DNA of 64,000 nt from G965237725 sp965237725 (GCA_965237725.1 OZ250151.1:3658001-3722000), one strand, 5' to 3'; shown: positions 8,215-18,867, numbered from the stretch's first letter. Translations and numbers: made by a program. The notes: generated from the letters alone by a model not told the origin.

Positions 8215-10107
8215 ATGTCATTTGATGAAATTTACAACCGATCCTGCCAGGACCCTGAAGGATTCTGGGGAGAGATTGCAGAAGATATTCACTGGTATAA
8301 AAAATGGGACAAGGTCCTGGATGATTCTGATGCACCGTTTTATCGATGGTTCGTTGGAGGAGAGACCAATGTTTGTTATAACGCAGTAGATCTACACGTC
8401 GACCAGGGTAGGGGCGATCAGGTAGCAATAATTCACGATAGCCCGATTACCGACAGCCAGCAGAAAATTACCTTCAGTGAACTGCGAGCCCGAGTTGCCC
8501 GTTTCGCTGGCGTGTTGCGGGATCAGGGTGTGGAGAAAGGTGATCGGGTTATTCTTTATATGCCTATGATTCCCGAAGCCGCCATAGGTATGTTGGCCTG
8601 TGCACGAATCGGTGCAATCCATTCCGTGGTATTTGGTGGATTCGCTTCAAACGAGTTGGCAGTGCGAATTAATGACTGTCAGCCCAAAGTGATTGTTTCA
8701 GCATCCTGCGGCATTGAGCCAGGCCGTATTATCGAATACAAACCGTTACTGGACGCGGCCATCGACCTGGCAAAACATAAACCGGATAGTGTGGTGCTGT
8801 TGCAAAGGCCCCAGGCTGTTGGGAAGATGATTGAAGGGCGGGATGTAGACTGGCAAGCGGCGGTTGAAAACGCGTCCGATGTTGACTGCGTTGCGGTGGC
8901 GTCCACAGATCCACTTTATATACTCTATACCTCGGGAACCACCGGTGAACCCAAAGGCGTTGTTAGGGACACCGCAGGTGGAATTATTTCGCTCAAATGG
9001 ACAATGAAGAATATTTACAATGTCGAGCCTGGTGATGTCTATTGGGCAGCTTCAGATGTGGGTTGGGTTGTAGGGCATTCTTATATTGTGTATGCGCCGC
9101 TGTTTAATGGTAATACCACCATTTTGTTCGAGGGCAAACCTGTTGGCACCCCAGACCCGGGTGTTTTCTGGCGAGTAATATCCGAGCACAACGTAAAAGT
9201 ATTATTCACTGCGCCCACAGCTTTTCGTGCAATCAAGAAAGAAGACCCCAATGGGGACTATATAAAGAAGCATGATATTTCGTGTTTGCAAACGCTATTC
9301 CTGGCAGGTGAGCGTACCGATCCAGATACCCTGAACTGGGCCAAAGAAAAACTGGGTGTGCCGGTTATTGATCACTGGTGGCAGACGGAAACTGGCTGGT
9401 CGATTTGTTCAAATTGTCTGGGCATTGAACAATTACCCATAAAGGACGGTTCGCCCACACGCCCCGTACCCGGCTGGCAGTTAAAAGCACTGGATGACAA
9501 TAGCAACGAAGTCGGTAGCGGTGACATTGGCGCGTTGGTGGTAAAACTGCCTTTGCCGCCAGGAACATTTCCTGCACTGTGGAATGCTCGGAAGCGTCAT
9601 TTCGATTCCTATTTGAAAACTTTTCCAGGATATTACGAGACCGGAGATGCGGGTTACATCGATGAAGACGGCTATGTGTTTGTGATGTCGCGGACAGATG
9701 ACGTAATTAATGTTGCAGGGCATCGATTATCTACTGGGGCAATTGAAGAGGTGCTGGCCTTTCATCCGGATGTCGCTGAATGCGCGGTGATGGGGGTGAA
9801 TGATGCATTGAAAGGCGAATTACCTTTGGGTTGTCTGGTGATTAATTCCGGCGTTGAAAGGGACAATAGTGAAATCGTCGCTGAAGCTATTCAATTGGTT
9901 CGAGATAAAATTGGTCCTGTCGCCGCTTTTAAGCTGGCTGTGATCGTGAAAAGATTGCCTAAAACTCGATCAGGCAAAATTTTACGCGGAACTATGAAAA
10001 AAATCGCAGACAACAGTGAATGGAAAATGCCGGCCACTATTGACGATCCAGTCATTCTCGACGAGATCACTGAATCATTGCAGTCCTTAGGGTATGCGCA
10101 AGGATAA
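8215..10107 (+). CDS. prpE: Propionyl-CoA synthetase (acyl-CoA synthetase, AMP-forming)
   Basis: A 630-residue AMP-forming acyl-CoA synthetase. Motifs: N-terminal Acs domain (about 5-60), the P-loop-like YTSGTTGEPKG at 238-248, DHWWQTETGW around 390, YYETGDAGY around 477, and the regulatory/catalytic Lys in TRSGKILRG (K588), the site usually acetylated. RDTAGG following the P-loop and the overall length are typical of PrpE rather than AcsA. It makes propionyl-CoA from propionate; some PrpE enzymes also activate acrylate, which would connect to the DMSP-lyase candidate at 41.6 kb. Divergent from an enoyl-CoA hydratase and 66 bases upstream of gshB. Confidence 0.88.
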   Translation: MSFDEIYNRSCQDPEGFWGEIAEDIHWYKKWDKVLDDSDAPFYRWFVGGETNVCYNAVDLHVDQGRGDQVAIIHDSPITDSQQKITFSELRARVARFAGVLRDQGVEKGDRVILYMPMIPEAAIGMLACARIGAIHSVVFGGFASNELAVRINDCQPKVIVSASCGIEPGRIIEYKPLLDAAIDLAKHKPDSVVLLQRPQAVGKMIEGRDVDWQAAVENASDVDCVAVASTDPLYILYTSGTTGEPKGVVRDTAGGIISLKWTMKNIYNVEPGDVYWAASDVGWVVGHSYIVYAPLFNGNTTILFEGKPVGTPDPGVFWRVISEHNVKVLFTAPTAFRAIKKEDPNGDYIKKHDISCLQTLFLAGERTDPDTLNWAKEKLGVPVIDHWWQTETGWSICSNCLGIEQLPIKDGSPTRPVPGWQLKALDDNSNEVGSGDIGALVVKLPLPPGTFPALWNARKRHFDSYLKTFPGYYETGDAGYIDEDGYVFVMSRTDDVINVAGHRLSTGAIEEVLAFHPDVAECAVMGVNDALKGELPLGCLVINSGVERDNSEIVAEAIQLVRDKIGPVAAFKLAVIVKRLPKTRSGKILRGTMKKIADNSEWKMPATIDDPVILDEITESLQSLGYAQG

Positions 10108-10173
10108 CTCGAATTTATTTTTGTTAAATTATTCTAATTTCCTAAATCATCTGGTTATTGAGTAATTCATAAA

Positions 10174-11091
10174 ATGAAACACGCTTTCATCATGAATCCC
10201 CTTGAAAACGTCAAGGCCTGGAAAGATACAACTTATTATTTGATGCGCGCCTGTGTTGAGCGAGGGCATCAGGTTTGTTATCTGGATCAAAGGTCACTAT
10301 GGCTGGATCATAATCTGGTCAAAGCAGAAGTCACCTGGGTCGATGTTCACGATGATATGGATAAACCATTTAGTTTCTTGCAAAGCGCGCCCATCAACTT
10401 AGATGAAACCGATGCCGTGTGGATTCGAACGGATCCGCCATTCGATCGTCGATATTTTTATACAACATTGTTGTTGGATAATTTGACGGATCGTACCCGC
10501 GTATTGAATCGGCCATCGGGTATCCGAAACTGGAATGAAAAACTCGCGGCATTGCATTATCCAGAATTCACGCCGCAAACTGTGGTTTCCAACAGTGTAG
10601 ACGAAATCAAAGCCATGGCTGAAAAACACCAGCGTATTACGATCAAGCCTATAGATGGTTTTGGTGGCAAAGGCATTGTGTTTTATAGCTTGGGAGATGA
10701 TCAAAAAATTATTGAAGCGGCGACCCATCAAGGGAATCATTGGGTCATCGCTCAGGAATATTTACCCGCGGCCTCCGAAGGGGATAAGCGAATTTTGCTT
10801 TTAAATGGTGAACCCATGGGGGGTATTCTCAGACTACATGCTGATGGCGTAGAGCTGAATAATATGGATGCGGGAGGAACTGCTAATCCCACCGAGTTGA
10901 CGAAACGAGATCTTGAGATTTGTGTTGCGATGAAGCAGGGATTAATTGACCAGGGTGTATTTTTTGCAGGCATTGATATTATTGGTGGTATGCTAATCGA
11001 GGTGAATGTAACCAGTCCAACAGGCTTGCAAGAAATGTGCCGATTTAGCAATTCCGATTATCATCATCAAATTATTGCTGCTCTGGAATAA
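10174..11091 (+). CDS. gshB: Glutathione synthetase
   Basis: A 305-residue ATP-grasp enzyme joining gamma-glutamylcysteine and glycine. It shows the GshB hallmarks: N-terminal MNPLENVKAWKDTTYYLM, the substrate strand IRTDPPFDRRYFYTT, NRPSGIRNWNEKL, the glycine-rich ATP loop KPIDGFGGKGIVF (about 165-177), and the metal-binding end IEVNVTSPTGLQE. Length is near the E. coli enzyme. The gene for the first step (gshA) is not in this window. It lies two bases upstream of gmhA and is almost certainly co-transcribed with it; prpE precedes it in the same direction. Confidence 0.93.
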   Translation: MKHAFIMNPLENVKAWKDTTYYLMRACVERGHQVCYLDQRSLWLDHNLVKAEVTWVDVHDDMDKPFSFLQSAPINLDETDAVWIRTDPPFDRRYFYTTLLLDNLTDRTRVLNRPSGIRNWNEKLAALHYPEFTPQTVVSNSVDEIKAMAEKHQRITIKPIDGFGGKGIVFYSLGDDQKIIEAATHQGNHWVIAQEYLPAASEGDKRILLLNGEPMGGILRLHADGVELNNMDAGGTANPTELTKRDLEICVAMKQGLIDQGVFFAGIDIIGGMLIEVNVTSPTGLQEMCRFSNSDYHHQIIAALE

Positions 11092-11093
11092 CC

Positions 11094-11687
11094 ATGAAAT
11101 CTCAAATTTTGTCATCGCTGAACGAATCCCAGGCCGCATTGGCAGAATTCATCGCTGATGATGCAAATATTGATGCTATAGAAAGTGCTGCCACTCTGCT
11201 CATCTCTGCGTTGCAAAATGGAAATGCCATTTATAGTTGCGGTAATGGCGGTTCCATGAGCGATGCCATGCATTTTGCTGAGGAGTTAACTGGTCGTTAT
11301 AGAAAAGATCGAAGGGGACTTTCCGCTACAGCAATTAGTGATCCTGGGCACCTGACCTGTGTTGCAAACGACTTTGGTTATGAATACGTTTTTTCCCGTT
11401 ACCTTGAAGCCAGATCTAAACCTGGAGATGTGTTAGTTGCGATAAGTACCAGCGGCAAAAGTCAAAATGTGATTAATGCCGCCCAGTACGCAGTTGATAA
11501 CGAAATGTCAGTCATCAGCCTGACCGGCGCTGCCGGTTCTGCTCTTGGAAAAATTGCCAATGTCGAAATCCATACGGTGGATTACCAATACGCGGATAAA
11601 ATTCAGGAATTGCATATCAAAATATTGCACATTTTAATTGAGCAAATTGAGCGATCTTTTTTCCCAGAAAACTATCCTATAGGATAA
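11094..11687 (+). CDS. gmhA: D-sedoheptulose-7-phosphate isomerase
   Basis: A 197-residue SIS-domain protein. The motif CGNGGSMSDAMHFAEEL at 49-65 holds the His/Glu pair that GmhA uses for isomerisation, followed by GRY, and the C-terminal helix has ELHIKILH with the second catalytic His. GmhA converts sedoheptulose 7-phosphate to D-glycero-manno-heptose 7-phosphate, the first step of heptose synthesis for lipopolysaccharide. Its stop lies close to the convergent SGNH gene. The close spacing to gshB (two bases) suggests a shared transcript, though the pathways are unrelated; other LPS genes are not nearby. Confidence 0.9.
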   Translation: MKSQILSSLNESQAALAEFIADDANIDAIESAATLLISALQNGNAIYSCGNGGSMSDAMHFAEELTGRYRKDRRGLSATAISDPGHLTCVANDFGYEYVFSRYLEARSKPGDVLVAISTSGKSQNVINAAQYAVDNEMSVISLTGAAGSALGKIANVEIHTVDYQYADKIQELHIKILHILIEQIERSFFPENYPIG

Positions 11688-11730
11688 ATCAGGGGTCAGT
11701 GCTAGGTTCTACTACTAAAAATTCATAACG

Positions 11731-12951
11731 TCACTGATTTTCCAAATAATCTAACATTACATCTGCAAGGACTGTATATCCAGGCTGGTTAAGATGCTGC
11801 CAGTCGTTTGGACCATGGATTAATTGAGTTTTCGATGCGTTGCGGAACTGTTTACGAGTATCGATAAAATCAACACCAACGGATACCACAGCCTCGGATA
11901 TCAAAGTTGCGATTTTGTTGCTTTTCTCAGTGACTTTTTCCTTTTTAAAATTTCTTTCTCTATCGGTAGGCATTCCTCTGATTAATGTAATGCTCACCAG
12001 ATCTGATGCTACTTCGTAAGAAGCCAGTGGTGAGGGAATATATACAACTACAATTTCGGATTTATCAAAATAAGATTTCAGGTAGTGTAAGGATTGTTTA
12101 AACACATAAACCCCCAATTCAAGCTCCTCACTGCTCAACTCGAGCGCGGGCCCCTCTAGATAACGTGGGATATTATATTTTGTATTCGAGATTAGAACGC
12201 TATTATTGTCGTTACTTTTATACTGGTTTTTGTCGCGTTTATTACGGGGCCCATCGATCCAGTTATCAATATAACTATCTGCTAAATCTATAAAAAGCCT
12301 TGTCAGAAAAAACTTGTTCTTAAGATCAAACCAAGAGGGGCTTATTGGGAGTTTGTAGATCCTGTTTTTGTCGACAATTTTTTCGGATATAAACCTCGAG
12401 AATTGCTCTGAATCAAAAATGTCTGTATCCCGAAGAACATTTCGAAATCGGATATTTATGTCATATACATTGTTGTGAATATCGTTGCCTTCATAGAAAT
12501 AGGCGAAGATAATTTTTGGTTGCTCGATTTTGAATCTGGTTACATTGGCAAATTCGTAGCGTGAAATAGATCTCCTCAAGTATCCATCTAAACTACCGGA
12601 GCCACTGGACCCAAGAGAAATAACATCAATACCGCTTTTATTATGAATAAGATGCGCGCTGTGAAAATCCGGTCTGCCAATTTCTTCTCGACTTTTTTTA
12701 AACCAATCACCCTGTCCTTCGGAATACGAATCACCAACGAGAAGTATGTAGTCCCTTGGTATAGTGGTCTTTTTTGATGACTGAGCGAAAACTCGGATAC
12801 TCTTATCCAGATGCCAATGAGTTTTTAGTGGCAGAATATTTATTATGCTTTCGACAAAAATAAATTCTAATACCAAGATAGTAATTCCGACGGACATTAT
12901 CACCATAACAACTGGTGCAAATATTTTTTTGAAAATCGATCTTAAAGTCAC
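11731..12951 (-). CDS. Membrane-anchored SGNH/GDSL-type hydrolase-like protein
   Basis: A 406-residue protein with one N-terminal transmembrane segment (about 12-32) and an extracytoplasmic domain. Block I of the SGNH fold is seen as DYILLVGDSYSEGQGDWF (about 66-83), Gly and Asn residues of the other blocks in ISLGSSGSG and FYEGNDIHNN, and the catalytic Asp/His pair as GPNDWQHLNQPGY near the C-terminus. Such proteins act on acylated or acetylated polysaccharides at the cell surface. The gene is clearly A+T-rich compared with gmhA and the hydantoinase gene that flank it, a hint of acquisition. It is convergent with gmhA. Confidence 0.75.
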   Translation of the reverse strand: MTLRSIFKKIFAPVVMVIMSVGITILVLEFIFVESIINILPLKTHWHLDKSIRVFAQSSKKTTIPRDYILLVGDSYSEGQGDWFKKSREEIGRPDFHSAHLIHNKSGIDVISLGSSGSGSLDGYLRRSISRYEFANVTRFKIEQPKIIFAYFYEGNDIHNNVYDINIRFRNVLRDTDIFDSEQFSRFISEKIVDKNRIYKLPISPSWFDLKNKFFLTRLFIDLADSYIDNWIDGPRNKRDKNQYKSNDNNSVLISNTKYNIPRYLEGPALELSSEELELGVYVFKQSLHYLKSYFDKSEIVVVYIPSPLASYEVASDLVSITLIRGMPTDRERNFKKEKVTEKSNKIATLISEAVVSVGVDFIDTRKQFRNASKTQLIHGPNDWQHLNQPGYTVLADVMLDYLENQ

Positions 12952-13140
12952 AATGATGTAGGTTTGTTGTAATGCAACTTGTCAATAATTCTAAAAGGTA
13001 CTACATCCAATACTAGAATTTAGATGATTGTAAATTACAGGAGATGGTGGGAATCATATTTTAGCTTGATTGTGATTCATATGTTGATAACATTGCGTGA
13101 ATTTTACTAAGTTACATAATTACGAATATCAATTGAAACA

Positions 13141-16100
13141 ATGGTTCAAAATTTAGATAAAGACCAGTGGGAATTTTGGATCGACCGTGGTGGTACATTC
13201 ACCGATGTAGTTGCTCGACAACCCAGTGGCGAAGTCATAACCCATAAACTGTTGTCGGAAAATCCGGAACAATATAACGACGCTGCCATCCAGGGCATCA
13301 AGGACATCCTGGGGGTTAAAACCAGTGATGACCTGCCCACTGAAAATATTGCTGCGGTTAAAATGGGCACTACCGTTGCCACCAATGCGCTGCTTGAGCG
13401 ACAGGGTGAACCCACATTACTGGTCACCACGACGGGATTCAGGGACCAGCTTCGGATTGGTTACCAGACTCGTCCGGACTTATTTGCCCTGCATATCCAG
13501 TTACCGGAAATGCTTTATTGTGATGTGGTGGAAATTGAGGAACGGATTGGACCCCACGGCGATGTTCTTGTAAGCCTGAACGAGGAGCGAGCACAAAAGG
13601 ATTTACAACAAAAATTTGACCAAGGTATTCGATCTGTTGCCATTGCACTGATGCATGGTTATCGATATCACCAGCATGAATTGAAACTTGAATCAATTGC
13701 CAACCAAATTGGATTTACCCAGGTATCTGTAAGTCATAAGGTTAGCCCATTGATGAAGCTGGTCTCTCGGGGGGACACCACCGTAGTCGATGCCTATCTT
13801 TCACCCATACTGCGACGTTATGTCAATCAGGTGGCTTCCCAGCTCGATGGATTGGAAGACAATGGCGGCAAGCTGATGTTCATGCGTTCCAATGGCGGGT
13901 TGACCGACGCAGGATTTTTTCAAGGAAAGGATGCTATCTTGTCCGGCCCCGCTGGTGGGGTGGTGGGCATGGCGCGGGTTTGTGAAGCGGCCGGATTTAA
14001 TGATGTTATTGGTTTCGATATGGGCGGAACCTCTACCGATGTCAGTCATTATAATGGTGAATTCGAAAAGGCATTCGAAACCAATGTTGCCGGGGTGCGT
14101 CTGCGTGCGCCAATGATGTTAATCCATACCGTTGCCGCCGGCGGCGGATCGATATTACATTTTGACGGCGCGCGATTTCGGGTCGGACCCGATTCAGCTG
14201 GCGCGAATCCAGGACCTTGTTGTTACCGAAACGGCGGTCCCCTGGCGATCACCGATTGCAATGTCATGGTGGGCAAACTCCAGCCCGAGCTATTCCCCAA
14301 TGTTTTTGGGAAAATGGCTGACCAACCGCTAGACAAAGGGTTGGTAACAACAAAGTTCAAAACCCTGGCCACCCAGATAAAACGGGACACTGGTGATGAT
14401 CGAACACCTGAGTCCGTAGCCGCCGGATTTTTATCCATAGCGGTTGAAAACATGGCTAATGCGATCAAGAAAATTTCTGTTCAAAGGGGATACGACGTTT
14501 CAGAATATGCATTGTGTTGTTTCGGCGGTGCAGGCGGGCAGCATGCCTGCTTGGTCGCGGATGCCTTGGCCATGAAAAAAATAATCGTTCATCCTTTTGC
14601 CGGGGTTTTGTCTGCCTATGGAATGGGTTTGGCTGACACCGTTGTTGATCGACAAAAGGCCATCGAAATGGTTTTGAATTCTGAGTTAATTATAGAACTC
14701 GAATCTGAACTGGATAGTTTGCAGGATGCAGGTCTGGAAGAATTGAAACAACAGGGCGATGATGGCACAGATATTTCTTTCAAACGCCTGTTACACATTC
14801 GATATCAAGGTTCGGATACCGCATTGATTGTGCCCTATGGCGAGCTAGAAACCGTTGCAACTCGTTTCGAAGAAGTGCACCAAATGCGATTTGGATTTAT
14901 TTCACCGGAAAAAGAGTTGATCGTCGAATCCATTCAGGTCGAGGTTGTATCCGCGGCGAAGGCGTCGAAGATTGTCAATGATCTTGATTCACGATTGGCG
15001 CCAGAATCTGATGCGGCATCCCCAGACGCCGTTCATCCTTGTTTTGTCGACGATCAATGGATTGATACACCGTTTTATTATCGAAACTCTCTTTTGATCG
15101 AACAGGCTGTGAATGGTCCTGGCATCATTCTAGATCCTACCGGGACCGTTGTGATTGAGCCGGGCTGGCGGGCCACTTTAAGCGAAGATAATAATTTAAT
15201 TCTCGAGCGCTATATTGAGAAAAAACAATCCAAAGCTATTGGCACCGAGGTCGATCCGGTGATGCTGGAAATTTTTAATAATCTCTTCATGTCCATTGCT
15301 GAACAAATGGGTTCGGTGCTGGAAAACACAGCAGCTTCGGTGAATATCAAAGAGCGGCTGGATTTTTCCTGCGCAATTTTCGATCCCACTGGGGCATTGG
15401 TTGCCAATGCACCCCATATGCCGGTACATCTGGGATCTATGGGAGAAAGTATTAAGACCGTTATTCGGGAATGTGGTGATGATATCTCTCCAGGAGATGC
15501 TTATATTCTGAATGCGCCATACAACGGCGGAACCCATCTTCCCGATGTGACTATTATAAAACCGGTCTTTACCCCTCAAGGTGAATTACTTTTTTACGTC
15601 GCTTCCCGTGGACACCACGCCGACATCGGCGGCAAAACCCCTGGTTCAGCACCGGCAGATTCCACCAGTATAGAAGAAGAAGGTGTGGTCATCGACAACT
15701 TTAAACTGGTTGAAAATGATCAATTCAAGGAAAAAGAAATTCGCCAGCTGATTACCAGCGGCAGATGGCCTGCGCGAAATCCGGATATGAATATCGCCGA
15801 TTTTAAAGCCCAAATGGCCGCCTGTGAAAAAGGAGCAAGAGAATTGCAGAATATGGCAGATCATTATGGCGTGGATACGGTGCATGCCTATATGACTCAT
15901 GTGCAGGATAATGCTGAGGAATCGGTACGCAGGGTGTTGGGCGTACTGGAAGATGGCGAGTTTACTTATAAGATGGATGACGGCCACCAGATCTCCGTGT
16001 CAATTAAAGTGGATCAGACAAACCGCAAGGCGGTTGTGGATTTCACCGGCACCAGCGCCCAGCACCCGGGAAATTTTAATGCGCCAACTGCAGTTGTACG

Positions 16101-16773
16101 TGCCGCGGTGCTCTATGTATTTCGGTGCCTGGTTGATGACAATATTCCATTGAATGAAGGTTGTCTTAAACCCATGGAAATCATTATTCCAGAAAACTCC
16201 ATGATCAGCCCAAAGTACCCAGCTGCGGTAATCGCTGGCAATGTTGAGACCTCACAATATCTTGTGGATACGCTATTCGGTGCGGTAAAAGCCGTGGCAG
16301 CGTCCCAGGGAACCATGAATAATTTTATCTGGGGTAATGATGAGCATCAGTATTATGAAACCATTTGTGGTGGAACCGGTGCGACTCATAATCAACGAGG
16401 AACAGATGCGGTGCATTCCCATATGACCAATTCACGGTTGACCGATCCCGAGGTGCTGGAGTGGCGATTCCCGGTTATTTTAAATTCATTTGAAATAAGA
16501 ACGGGTTCGGGAGGACAGGGAAAACAGGTCGGTGGAAATGGCGTGATTCGAAAAGTGAAATTTCTCGAGCCGATGATTGCCAACATCATATCAGGCCACC
16601 GCAAAGTCCCGCCCTATGGCATCAATGGCGGTGGCTCCGGGGCGGTTGGTGATAATTCGGTGGAGCACCCCGACGGTTCCATCACCCACCTTTCGGGGAC
16701 CGATCAAATCGGGTTGCAACAAGGGGATGTGGTGGTGATTAAAACCCCGGGTGGCGGCGGGTATGGGGGTTAA
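13141..16773 (+). CDS. Fused hydantoinase A/B (5-oxoprolinase-type) protein
   Basis: A 1210-residue ATP-dependent amidohydrolase with both halves in one chain, as in 5-oxoprolinase. The HyuA half begins with the WIDRGGTFTDVV phosphate loop (about 12-24) and has GTTVATNALLERQG (about 80), FDMGGTSTDVS and AGGGSILHFDGARFRVGPDSAGANPGP (in two parts). The HyuB half starts near residue 700 (DPVMLEIFNNLF) and has SCAIFDP, HMPVHLGSM, YNGGTHLPDVT and SRGHHADIGG. The enzyme likely opens 5-oxoproline or a related lactam/hydantoin; gshB 2 kb upstream makes a glutathione link possible but not proven. Convergent with a LysR gene. Confidence 0.85.
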   Translation: MVQNLDKDQWEFWIDRGGTFTDVVARQPSGEVITHKLLSENPEQYNDAAIQGIKDILGVKTSDDLPTENIAAVKMGTTVATNALLERQGEPTLLVTTTGFRDQLRIGYQTRPDLFALHIQLPEMLYCDVVEIEERIGPHGDVLVSLNEERAQKDLQQKFDQGIRSVAIALMHGYRYHQHELKLESIANQIGFTQVSVSHKVSPLMKLVSRGDTTVVDAYLSPILRRYVNQVASQLDGLEDNGGKLMFMRSNGGLTDAGFFQGKDAILSGPAGGVVGMARVCEAAGFNDVIGFDMGGTSTDVSHYNGEFEKAFETNVAGVRLRAPMMLIHTVAAGGGSILHFDGARFRVGPDSAGANPGPCCYRNGGPLAITDCNVMVGKLQPELFPNVFGKMADQPLDKGLVTTKFKTLATQIKRDTGDDRTPESVAAGFLSIAVENMANAIKKISVQRGYDVSEYALCCFGGAGGQHACLVADALAMKKIIVHPFAGVLSAYGMGLADTVVDRQKAIEMVLNSELIIELESELDSLQDAGLEELKQQGDDGTDISFKRLLHIRYQGSDTALIVPYGELETVATRFEEVHQMRFGFISPEKELIVESIQVEVVSAAKASKIVNDLDSRLAPESDAASPDAVHPCFVDDQWIDTPFYYRNSLLIEQAVNGPGIILDPTGTVVIEPGWRATLSEDNNLILERYIEKKQSKAIGTEVDPVMLEIFNNLFMSIAEQMGSVLENTAASVNIKERLDFSCAIFDPTGALVANAPHMPVHLGSMGESIKTVIRECGDDISPGDAYILNAPYNGGTHLPDVTIIKPVFTPQGELLFYVASRGHHADIGGKTPGSAPADSTSIEEEGVVIDNFKLVENDQFKEKEIRQLITSGRWPARNPDMNIADFKAQMAACEKGARELQNMADHYGVDTVHAYMTHVQDNAEESVRRVLGVLEDGEFTYKMDDGHQISVSIKVDQTNRKAVVDFTGTSAQHPGNFNAPTAVVRAAVLYVFRCLVDDNIPLNEGCLKPMEIIIPENSMISPKYPAAVIAGNVETSQYLVDTLFGAVKAVAASQGTMNNFIWGNDEHQYYETICGGTGATHNQRGTDAVHSHMTNSRLTDPEVLEWRFPVILNSFEIRTGSGGQGKQVGGNGVIRKVKFLEPMIANIISGHRKVPPYGINGGGSGAVGDNSVEHPDGSITHLSGTDQIGLQQGDVVVIKTPGGGGYGG

Positions 16774-16801
16774 TTTTTCGTGCCAGAGTTGTAATGGTTA
16801 A

Positions 16802-17641
16802 TTAGTAAACCTCTGCTGCCAGTTCACAAATCCAGTTACGCGCGGTTTTAAGATGAGTTACATCAATATCCTGGGGGTGGAATAACATCCACATCGGGCA
16901 TTCCAGTACAACCTCACCTACCTTACGCAATCGATCGTCCTGGTCTGCGATGAATCTGGGTAACATCGCCCGAACGACACCCACTGCGGTCATTTCCTGT
17001 AAAGCATCATATTGGTATGCAGTGACTTGAAAACCATCCACCCCTGCAAGTTCGGTTATTGCCAGACCTTCTGGTGATTCAACATATCCCTCAATTAGCC
17101 CGCCCCAGGGCAAAACCCTCGGATCGCTGTCTACCGAGCAATACACCGCATAACTAAGTACAGCAATCTGTTCAATTTCCGCTTTAACGTCGGGTAATGT
17201 CTTAGACATTCGGATAACGATATCCGCTTCGCGCCGAGACGGATTTAAGCGATCGGGGGTACCCATCAATTCCACTCGAATTCTCTGTTCTGAGGTTAAT
17301 CTGGCCATTCCCGGCGCAAATAAATTAATACATAAATAAGGTGTGGCATTTAATCTCAAGTCGCGTACGACTGGACCATCTTGTGTTGCACTGGACTGTT
17401 GCTCCGCAACACGGAGTGCTTCAGACGCCGCTTCGATATGGGTCAATAAATTTTCGCATTGGGCGGTAGGGGCGAGCCGCCCGTCCTGCCGAAAGAATAG
17501 TTTGCAATCGAAATGTTGTTCTAACTGTTTTAAACGTCGGCCTACGGTGGTCGGGTCCAGATTAAGTGAACGGGCAGCGTCTGAAAATGTGCCATTACGA
17601 AATATGGCTAACATGGTTTGCCATTTATCCCAGTCGAGCAT
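16802..17641 (-). CDS. LysR-family transcriptional regulator
   Basis: A 279-residue regulator. Residues about 4-63 form the LysR helix-turn-helix (LAIFRNGTFSDAARSLNLDPTTVGRRLKQLE), followed by the linker helix and a substrate-binding domain to the C-terminus, with the first strand of this domain at DLRLNATPYLCINLF. It belongs to the group resembling small, short-sensor LysR proteins, and its LDWDKWQTMLAI start is typical of that group. It converges on the hydantoinase gene, and is divergent from the AraC gene, so it might control either; no binding site was identified. Confidence 0.85.
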   Translation of the reverse strand: MLDWDKWQTMLAIFRNGTFSDAARSLNLDPTTVGRRLKQLEQHFDCKLFFRQDGRLAPTAQCENLLTHIEAASEALRVAEQQSSATQDGPVVRDLRLNATPYLCINLFAPGMARLTSEQRIRVELMGTPDRLNPSRREADIVIRMSKTLPDVKAEIEQIAVLSYAVYCSVDSDPRVLPWGGLIEGYVESPEGLAITELAGVDGFQVTAYQYDALQEMTAVGVVRAMLPRFIADQDDRLRKVGEVVLECPMWMLFHPQDIDVTHLKTARNWICELAAEVY

Positions 17642-17775
17642 AATAATTGAGCATAATAATTATTGGGTTTTCCGATGAGAAAACCATTGGTAAGTCGATA
17701 AAAAAATTACGTTAACATATTAAATTATAACCTGCAACAACGCAGTAGTAGTTTGCATTAATCGAATTGACATGC

Positions 17776-18750
17776 ATGAATGCAAGTGCGAGGATACCTG
17801 CTCTTTTAGATTACGAACATATGAATATACAGGCAAACACACCCAAATTTGTTTCTTGTGGAGAATATGAAAATTATGTTCCCGCGAAGGTGTCGTTTAC
17901 CACCAAATCTAAAAATTGGGATGGGCTGTTACTCACAAAATATGATCATCCGCGGCAATCTCTTGGTAGCCCGAGGCCAGGAACAAAGGACCACATTCTG
18001 GGATATCTTAGTTCTGGTGGGCAGAAGGGTGAATATTGTTACGGTAACAAATCATGGAAAAAGTTTACCTCTACCGAAGGTGATTGGATTATCCAACAAG
18101 CCTACGAAAATCATGATGTGGATTTTCGCTGGGAAGCAAATTTTAATGATGACAGGCAGTTATCGAGTTATTTAGTCCATATTTCACCAAAGTTACTCGA
18201 AGATTCAGCGACTCAGGTGTGCGAGAATGGGGGCAAGGTGGAGTTGCCTCATAAAATCAATTTTCAAGATCCAACCCTGGTAAAGTTAGTTTCAGCACTA
18301 AAAATTGAATCAGACTCTGGACATCCTTTTGGGCAGATGTATGTTGAAACCGTTGCAAATTTCCTTTCAGTTCATCTGTTACAAAATTTTTGCACACAAC
18401 CATATCAACCCGTCAAATATAAAAATAGATTTTCAATGGCACGCTTGCATCGGGTTATAGATTACATACATGCATACTTGCACGAAAATATTTCACTCAA
18501 CGATCTAGCGAAAGTTGCAAACATGAGCACATACCATTTTGCTCGGGTGTTTAAGAGAAATACTGGACGGTCCCCGCACCATTATTTAATGCAATGCCGA
18601 ATGGAAAGGGCAAAAGAATTACTTAAAAATACAGATTGGCCGGTAACTCGAATTGCAGATGCGACTGGTTATAACAACCCAGGGGCGTTTGCAACGATGT
18701 TTAAGCAACTTAACGATATCGGACCAACGCGCTATAGAAAACAAATCTAG
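17776..18750 (+). CDS. AraC-family transcriptional regulator
   Basis: About 324 residues. The C-terminal 100 residues hold the double helix-turn-helix: ISLNDLAKVANMSTYHFARVFKRNTGRSPHHYL and WPVTRIADATGYNNPGAFATMFKQLN (each described in parts), ending in the conserved P-T-R-Y-R. The N-terminal domain (about 30-200) is not a recognisable cupin. I start at ATG 17776; the frame is open from TTG 17767, and ATG 17821 is another option. No ligand can be assigned. It diverges from the LysR gene and is followed by the tupA-like gene 25-117 bases on, depending on the latter's start. Confidence 0.85.
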   Translation: MNASARIPALLDYEHMNIQANTPKFVSCGEYENYVPAKVSFTTKSKNWDGLLLTKYDHPRQSLGSPRPGTKDHILGYLSSGGQKGEYCYGNKSWKKFTSTEGDWIIQQAYENHDVDFRWEANFNDDRQLSSYLVHISPKLLEDSATQVCENGGKVELPHKINFQDPTLVKLVSALKIESDSGHPFGQMYVETVANFLSVHLLQNFCTQPYQPVKYKNRFSMARLHRVIDYIHAYLHENISLNDLAKVANMSTYHFARVFKRNTGRSPHHYLMQCRMERAKELLKNTDWPVTRIADATGYNNPGAFATMFKQLNDIGPTRYRKQI

Positions 18751-18867
18751 TCCCCGATCTTTAGTTAACCCATATTGGTTCTTTTCGGATATTCTATTGC
18801 TGCAAATTTTGCTGGCATAGTTATAATTCTGCGCAATTTTAACGATACTCGTATATCTAAATTTTTT